NCBI RefSeq assembly: GCF_052076145.1
Contig: NZ_CP197246.1
Coordinates: 3,968,001-4,032,000, forward strand
From: Kitasatospora sp052076145
GTDB taxonomy: Bacteria > Actinomycetota > Actinomycetes > Streptomycetales > Streptomycetaceae
Length of the DNA: 64,000 nucleotides
Direction: 5' to 3'
Shown here: one piece after another, positions 59,438 through 64,000 of the stretch
Numbering within the stretch: the stretch's first letter is position 1
Layout of the letters: every line of letters starts with the position of its first letter
Notes under the pieces: generated by a model
Databases searched by the model: none
What the model was told of the DNA's origin: nothing
What the model saw: only the letters and a program-made list of their open reading frames with translations
Translations under genes and position numbers: made by a program

Positions 59438-61393
59438 TCAGCCGCCGTTGCGTGCCGGGGGCAGCTGGGACTGGATCAGGTTCATCACCGTCGAGTCGGC
59501 CAGCGTCGTGGTGTCGCCGACCTCGCGGCCCTCGGCGATGTCACGGAGCAGGCGTCGCATGATCTTGCCGGAGCGGGTCTTCGGGAGCTCGCTGACGATC
59601 TTGATCTGCTTGGGCTTGGCGATCGGGCCGAGCGTCTTGCCGACGTGGTTGCGCAGCTCGACGACCAGCTCCTCGCTGTCCGTGGCGGTGCCCCGGAGGA
59701 TGACGAAGGCGACGATGGCCTGGCCGGTGGTGGCGTCGGTGGCGCCGACGACGGCGGCCTCGGCCACCGAGGGGTGCCCGACGAGGGCCGACTCGACCTC
59801 GGTGGTCGAGATGTTGTGGCCGGAGACCAGCATCACGTCGTCGACCCGGCCCAGCAGCCAGATGTCGCCGTCCTCGTCCTTCTTGGCGCCGTCACCGGCG
59901 AAGTAGCGACCCTGGAAGCGCGACCAGTAGGTGTCGATGTAGCGCTGGTCGTCGCCCCAGATGGTGCGGAGCATGGACGGCCACGGCTCGGTGAGCACCA
60001 GGTAGCCGCCGGAGCCGTTCGGCACCTCGTTGGCCTCGTCGTCGACCACGGTCGCGGCGATGCCGGGGAGGGCGCGCTGGGCGGAGCCCGGCTTCGTCTC
60101 GGTGACACCCGGCAGCGGGCTGATCATCATGGCGCCGGTCTCGGTCTGCCACCAGGTGTCCACGATCGGGGCCTTGCCGGCGCCGATGTGCTCGCGGTAC
60201 CAGATCCACGCCTCGGGGTTGATCGGCTCGCCGACGCTACCCAGCACGCGCAGGCTCGACAGGTCGAACTTGGCCGGGATGTCGTCGCCCCACTTCATGA
60301 ACGTGCGGATCGCGGTGGGGGCGGTGTAGAGGAGGGTGACGCCGTACTTCTGGACGATCTCCCAGAACCGGCCCTGGTGCGGGGTGTCCGGGGTGCCCTC
60401 GTAGATGACCTGGGTCGCGCCGTTGGCCAGCGGGCCGTAGACGATGTACGAGTGGCCGGTGACCCAGCCGATGTCGGCGGTGCACCAGTAGACGTCGGTC
60501 TCCGGCTTGAGGTCGAAGACGGCGTGGTGGGTGTAGCTGGCCTGGGTGAGGTAGCCGCCGGTGGTGTGCAGGATGCCCTTGGGCTTCCCCGTGGTGCCGG
60601 AGGTGTAGAGGATGAAGAGCGGGTGCTCGGCGTCGTGCGCCTCGGGCGTGTGCTCGGTGGACTGGCGCCTGGTGATCTCGTGCCACCAGACGTCGCGGCC
60701 CTCGGTCCAGGAGACCTCCTGGCCGGTGCGGCGGATCACCAGGACGTGCTCGACCTGCGGGCACTTCGCGAGGGCCTCGTCGATTGCCGGCTTCAGCGCG
60801 GTGGGCTTGCCCCGGCGGTAGCCGCCGTCGGCGGTGATCACCAGCTTGGCGTCGGCGTCCTGGATGCGGGAGGCGACGGCATCGGCGGAGAAGCCACCGA
60901 AGACGACGGAGTGGGTGGCACCGATCCGGGCGCAGGCGAGGATCGCGACGACCGCCTCGGCGATCATCGGCAGGTAGATCGCGACGCGGTCGCCCTTGAC
61001 GACTCCGAGCTCCAGCAGCGCGTTGGCGGCCTGCGAGACCTCGTCCTTCAGCTGGGCGTAGGTGATGGCGCGGCTGTCACCGGGCTCGCCCTCGAAGTGG
61101 ATGGCGACGCGGTCGCCGTTGCCCGCCTCGACGTGCCGGTCGACGCAGTTGTACGCCACGTTGAGCTTGCCGTCGGCGAACCACTTGGCGAACGGCGGGT
61201 TCGACCAGTCAAGGGTCTCGGTGGGCTCCACGGCCCAGCTGAGCCGACGTGCCTGCTCGGCCCAGAACGCCAGACGGTCCTCGGAGGCCTGCGCGTACGC
61301 GGCCGCAGTGACATTGGCGGCAGCGGCGAGCTCCGCGGGCGGGGCGAAGCGCCGCTCCTCCTTGAGCAGGTTGGCCAGGCTCTCGTTGCTCAA
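59438..61393 (-). CDS. acs: Acetyl-CoA synthetase
   Basis: 651 aa, starting with TTG at 61393 behind GAGGAG. It activates acetate to acetyl-CoA via acetyl-AMP. ATP-binding P-loop is LYTSGTTGKPKGILHTTGGY, followed by WCTADIGWVTGHSYIVYGPL, DTWWQTETGAMM, the hinge GRVDDVMLVSGHNIST and the catalytic lysine in ELPKTRSGKIMRRLLRD, the usual site of regulatory acetylation. It belongs to the conserved crp-acs neighbourhood (Rv3667). Confidence 0.97.
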   Translation of the reverse strand: MSNESLANLLKEERRFAPPAELAAAANVTAAAYAQASEDRLAFWAEQARRLSWAVEPTETLDWSNPPFAKWFADGKLNVAYNCVDRHVEAGNGDRVAIHFEGEPGDSRAITYAQLKDEVSQAANALLELGVVKGDRVAIYLPMIAEAVVAILACARIGATHSVVFGGFSADAVASRIQDADAKLVITADGGYRRGKPTALKPAIDEALAKCPQVEHVLVIRRTGQEVSWTEGRDVWWHEITRRQSTEHTPEAHDAEHPLFILYTSGTTGKPKGILHTTGGYLTQASYTHHAVFDLKPETDVYWCTADIGWVTGHSYIVYGPLANGATQVIYEGTPDTPHQGRFWEIVQKYGVTLLYTAPTAIRTFMKWGDDIPAKFDLSSLRVLGSVGEPINPEAWIWYREHIGAGKAPIVDTWWQTETGAMMISPLPGVTETKPGSAQRALPGIAATVVDDEANEVPNGSGGYLVLTEPWPSMLRTIWGDDQRYIDTYWSRFQGRYFAGDGAKKDEDGDIWLLGRVDDVMLVSGHNISTTEVESALVGHPSVAEAAVVGATDATTGQAIVAFVILRGTATDSEELVVELRNHVGKTLGPIAKPKQIKIVSELPKTRSGKIMRRLLRDIAEGREVGDTTTLADSTVMNLIQSQLPPARNGG

Positions 61394-61653
61394 CGCGCAC
61401 TCCTCATCGAGTCTTCATGTGCCGGGAAATCCCGTGCGTAGGGATTGTCCCGTGTGTCCCAGCGCACAGCTCACCAGGCCAACCGCCATGTTGACAAGAG
61501 GCACTGGGAAATTGGTTTAGACCTTTGGCTGCTTTGCTGGTCAGGCCGCTGATCGTACTCGGGCCGGCCCGCGCGGTTGCGGCTCCCGGCGCAGGTCGGG
61601 TCGGGGGCCCGAGGCGACGCGGAGGGAGCGTTCTCGCAGTTCCGCGCTGCCGT
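61394..61653. other. Divergent control region of acs and the papain-like gene
   Basis: The region 61394-61801 holds no gene. The first 150 bp are relatively AT-rich (GGTTTAGACCTTTGGCTGC near 61514) and should carry the acs promoter. The triple repeat at 61654 belongs to the other side. I did not find a clear Crp-type TGTGA-N6-TCACA site. Confidence 0.5.
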
Positions 61654-61692
61654 GCACCTTGACGCAGCACCTTGACGCAGCACCTTGACGCA
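61654..61692. repeat. 13-bp triple repeat containing TTGACG
   Basis: GCACCTTGACGCA occurs three times head to tail (61654, 61667, 61680), 110 bp before the ATG at 61802. Each copy has a -35-like TTGACG, so it may be a set of alternative -35 boxes or a protein-binding iteron. Confidence 0.85.
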
Positions 61693-61801
61693 CCGTCGGG
61701 ACGGTACTCCACTGACAACACGGGCCGACGACAGACCTCGTGGCCCCGTACGGCAGCACCTCACCAACCATCAGTGCACCGCTCCTGCATGGGGGACAAC
61801 C

Positions 61802-62356
61802 ATGCCTGGAACACCCGAGACCCCCACCGCCTCCTCCACCCCTGTGGTCCCACTACCGCCTCCCCAGCCCGGAGACTTCGCCGTCGTCCGGATGGCGGGC
61901 ACCGTCGGCCGCCTGATCCGTGTCGGCCAGTGGCTCAACGGCGACGGCTTCGCCGACTACGAGCACGCCTTCGTCTACGTCGGTGACGGCGAACTCGTCC
62001 AGGCCCAGCCCGGCGGCGCCGTGCTGGAACAGCTCGCCGACTTCGACGGCCGACCCGCACTGTGGTCCACGGGGCGGTTCGAGCTGACCGACGAGCAACG
62101 CGACGCCGTGGTGGCCGCGGCCCGCGGCTACCTGGGGACGCCGTACAGCGTGCTCGACTACTTCGCCCTGGCCTCCCATCACCTCCACCTGCCGGTGAGC
62201 CCGCTGTTCAAGGGCTACGTGGCCGACAGCCGGCACATGATCTGCTCCCAACTCGTCGACCAGTGCTACCACGACGCCGGGGTCCGGCTCTTCCCCGACG
62301 GCCGCTGGCCCGGCTACGTGACGCCGGGCGACCTCGCCGGACTCCTCCACTCCTGA
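61802..62356 (+). CDS. Permuted papain-like (NlpC/P60 superfamily, YiiX-type) cysteine hydrolase
   Basis: 184 aa. PQPGDFAVVRMAGTVGRLIR, the catalytic His in YEHAFVYVGDGELVQAQPGG and the catalytic Cys in HMICSQLVDQCYHDAGV are in the order His then Cys, as in the permuted YebB/YiiX group. GYLGTPYSVLDYFAL precedes the Cys. No signal peptide is visible, so it probably works in the cytoplasm on amide or ester bonds, for example of lipids or muropeptides. Confidence 0.8.
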   Translation: MPGTPETPTASSTPVVPLPPPQPGDFAVVRMAGTVGRLIRVGQWLNGDGFADYEHAFVYVGDGELVQAQPGGAVLEQLADFDGRPALWSTGRFELTDEQRDAVVAAARGYLGTPYSVLDYFALASHHLHLPVSPLFKGYVADSRHMICSQLVDQCYHDAGVRLFPDGRWPGYVTPGDLAGLLHS

Positions 62357-62394
62357 CATCGGGACGGAACGGCCGCCCGACCGAGCGGGGTGAG

Positions 62395-62426
62395 GTGGCC
62401 GCCGGGCGTCACGACCCGGCGGCCAC
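62395..62426. terminator. Bidirectional hairpin between convergent genes
   Basis: A perfect 12-bp stem (GTGGCCGCCGGG / CCCGGCGGCCAC) with an 8-nt loop lies between the stops at 62356 and 62467. Confidence 0.75.
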
Positions 62427-62466
62427 GTGGTCGGCCCACCCCGTGGCCACTCGGCCGCGGAGGGCC

Positions 62467-64000
62467 TCAGGCGGCCAGCGGCCCGCAGTCCTCCGGCAGG
62501 TCGACCGAGACCGGCGCGAACCGGCGGCTCTCCCGGTCCAGGACGTAGGTCTGCGCCGTCGCGAAGTCGAAGTACATGCCCACCAACCGGAGGCTGCCTT
62601 CCTCCACGCGTCGCTCGACGGCGGGGTTGGCCAGCAACTGGTCGAGCTGCTGCACCACGTTGGTGATGCACAGCTGCTCCACGAGATCGACCACCGGCCG
62701 CCCCTCGAACTCGGCGGGAGCCCGCTTGAGGCGGGACAGCGCGCCACGCCCGTTGCGCAGCCAGCGCGCCAGCGGTGTCGGCGGGCCGGGGGCTTCGTGG
62801 ACTCCGTCGAGCAGAGCCTTCATCGCCCCGCAGCCGGAGTGCCCGCACACCGTGATGCTGCGCACCTGGAGTACCTCCACCGCGTACTGGACGGCTGCCG
62901 CCACCGAATCGTCGGCCGCGCCCGGCTCGTACGGGGCCGGCACGAGATTGCCGACGTTCCGCACCGTGAACAGGTCTCCCGGGCCGCTGTTGGTGATCAT
63001 GCTGGTGACCAGCCGGGAGTCCGAGCAGGTCAGGAAGAGCTGGGAGGGTGTCTGCCCCTCCCTGGAGAGCCGGGCCAGCTCCTGCCGCACGAGCGGGGCG
63101 GTGTGCTGTTGGAAGCCCCGGACGCCGTCGAGCAGTCGAAGGTGCGGGTCGTCGCTGCTCTGCTCGATGCAGTGGTGGCCCATCCAAGGAGTCCAGGCGC
63201 GGCAGCGGTGCGGGCCGGGAGAGCTGCCGGAGCGTACGGTGCCGTCCGGGTCCAGTACCTCGTCATCGTGGCGCTCCGTCAGCAACGAGACCCGGCCGCC
63301 GCCTGCCTGGTGTCCGGTCCGCCAGGCGTGCAGCTGCTCGTAGGCCGCGTGGTCGAGGAACGAGCCGTCGTGGCAGACCGTCACCCGGGCGTTGCCGGGG
63401 ATCAGGGCCAGGGCCCGGCTCAGCCTCGGGACGGCGGCGAAGGTCAGCGGTCCGTGTGTGCGGACGAGGTACGAGCCGTCCGGTTCGGCCAGGACCTCGA
63501 CGTGTGCACGTGTCAGGCGGTAGAGGGCCAGCAGGACGGCCACGGAGCCGCCGACGGTGACGCCCAGGGGGACGCCCAGCAGGAAGACACCCAGCACCGT
63601 GGCGAGGTAGACCGGGAACTCCCGGTGTCGGTGGACGCGCCGGATGTGGGCGAAGCTGACCATCTGGACGCCGACCACCAGGACCAGCGCCGCCAGCGCG
63701 GCCAGCGGGATGTGCCGCAGACCGCCCGTCAGCGCGACGGCGGCCAGCAGGACCCAGAGCCCGTGCAGGACGGCCGACCAGCGGGTGGCGGCTCCGGCAC
63801 GGACGTTCGCCGAGCTGCGCACCGCGCCACCGGCGATGGGCAGCCCGCCGAGCAGGCCGGTCACGACGTTCGCGGCGCCCTGGCTCCGCAGTTCGCGGTC
63901 GAGATCGCCGGGCTGATGGGTCATCCGGTCGACCGCGACGGCGGAGAGCAGCGACTCCACGCTCGCCACGGCGGTGACCGTCAGCACTGCGGCGAGCAGG
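62467..64000 (-). CDS. SulP transporter fused to beta-carbonic anhydrase (partial)
   Basis: The C-terminal about 510 residues are visible; the gene runs past the right edge. SulP helices (LRHIPLAALAALVLVVGVQM; LGVPLGVTVGGSVAVLLAL) are followed by a STAS-like domain (FAAVPRLSRALALIPGNARV) and a complete beta-carbonic anhydrase. The zinc ligands are in LTCSDSRLVTSM (Cys, Asp-Arg dyad) and CGHSGCGAMKALLDGV (His, Cys). Such fusions probably couple bicarbonate (or sulfate) uptake with CO2 hydration. Confidence 0.93.
   Translation of the reverse strand, partial: LLAAVLTVTAVASVESLLSAVAVDRMTHQPGDLDRELRSQGAANVVTGLLGGLPIAGGAVRSSANVRAGAATRWSAVLHGLWVLLAAVALTGGLRHIPLAALAALVLVVGVQMVSFAHIRRVHRHREFPVYLATVLGVFLLGVPLGVTVGGSVAVLLALYRLTRAHVEVLAEPDGSYLVRTHGPLTFAAVPRLSRALALIPGNARVTVCHDGSFLDHAAYEQLHAWRTGHQAGGGRVSLLTERHDDEVLDPDGTVRSGSSPGPHRCRAWTPWMGHHCIEQSSDDPHLRLLDGVRGFQQHTAPLVRQELARLSREGQTPSQLFLTCSDSRLVTSMITNSGPGDLFTVRNVGNLVPAPYEPGAADDSVAAAVQYAVEVLQVRSITVCGHSGCGAMKALLDGVHEAPGPPTPLARWLRNGRGALSRLKRAPAEFEGRPVVDLVEQLCITNVVQQLDQLLANPAVERRVEEGSLRLVGMYFDFATAQTYVLDRESRRFAPVSVDLPEDCGPLAA

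Noticed and set aside
1..64000. tRNA, rRNA, integrase or attachment sites explaining the inserted block
   Set aside because: No cloverleaf-like sequence with CCA-proximal features, no rRNA stretch and no integrase were recognised. Short RNA genes could still be missed by eye.

Overview
This is a high-GC actinomycete chromosome fragment, almost certainly from Streptomycetaceae (Streptomyces or Kitasatospora). Codons are strongly G/C-biased at third positions, GTG starts and 4-bp ATGA/GTGA overlaps are frequent, and there is a Streptomyces-length Crp, LAL-type and NarL-type regulators and an ArsA ATPase pair.

Both ends are core genome. Positions 1-5157 carry two ArsA-like ATPases, a DUF4177 protein, RidA, a Nudix hydrolase, an MBL-fold hydrolase and crp. 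Positions 48016-64000 carry nth, a Nudix pyrophosphatase, a MarP-like periplasmic protease, a YdjM-type membrane protein, an EphE-like alpha/beta hydrolase, a holin-superfamily protein, NhaA, a NarL/DesK-type two-component pair, a serine hydrolase, acetyl-CoA synthetase, a papain-like peptidase and a SulP-carbonic anhydrase fusion. This order matches the actinobacterial crp-nth-MarP-EphE-acs neighbourhood known from Mycobacterium and Streptomyces. There crp and nth are near neighbours; here about 43 kb lies between them.

The inserted segment (about 5.2-48.0 kb) is a mosaic. (a) 5.4-11.6 kb: a translationally coupled exopolysaccharide operon with UDP-glucose dehydrogenase, a hyaluronan-synthase-like GT2, a 35-aa membrane peptide, a PgaB-type deacetylase and a membrane-anchored beta-sandwich protein. 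(b) 12.1-17.6 kb: a secreted S53 protease with a chitin-binding module, a LAL regulator and a GNAT enzyme. (c) 17.6-29.6 kb: three paralogous DesK-type histidine kinases with one response regulator, ABC exporter genes (one permease truncated), a PimB-like mannosyltransferase and a FtsX-type ABC pair. The three kinases share a conserved leaderless promoter with a GGTGTACACC-type palindrome. (d) 29.8-33.6 kb: a secreted protein and an ilvBN pair with an unusually short IlvN.

(e) 34.0-46.8 kb is the most novel part: an apparent specialised-metabolism locus. It holds a transaldolase-fold protein that lacks the Schiff-base lysine, a PrmC-like methyltransferase without NPPY, a GAF/PucR regulator and a lone IS701-type transposase gene. 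These are followed by an operon of 3-dehydroshikimate dehydratase, cupin, NicC-like and TfdB-like flavin hydroxylases, an O-methyltransferase and an MFS exporter. Two arrays of three ~20-bp direct repeats built on CTGACG sit in front of the transaldolase-like gene and in front of the dehydratase operon, so both may answer to one regulator. The predicted product is a small hydroxylated, O-methylated (hydro)quinone derived from protocatechuate; this is inference from gene content.
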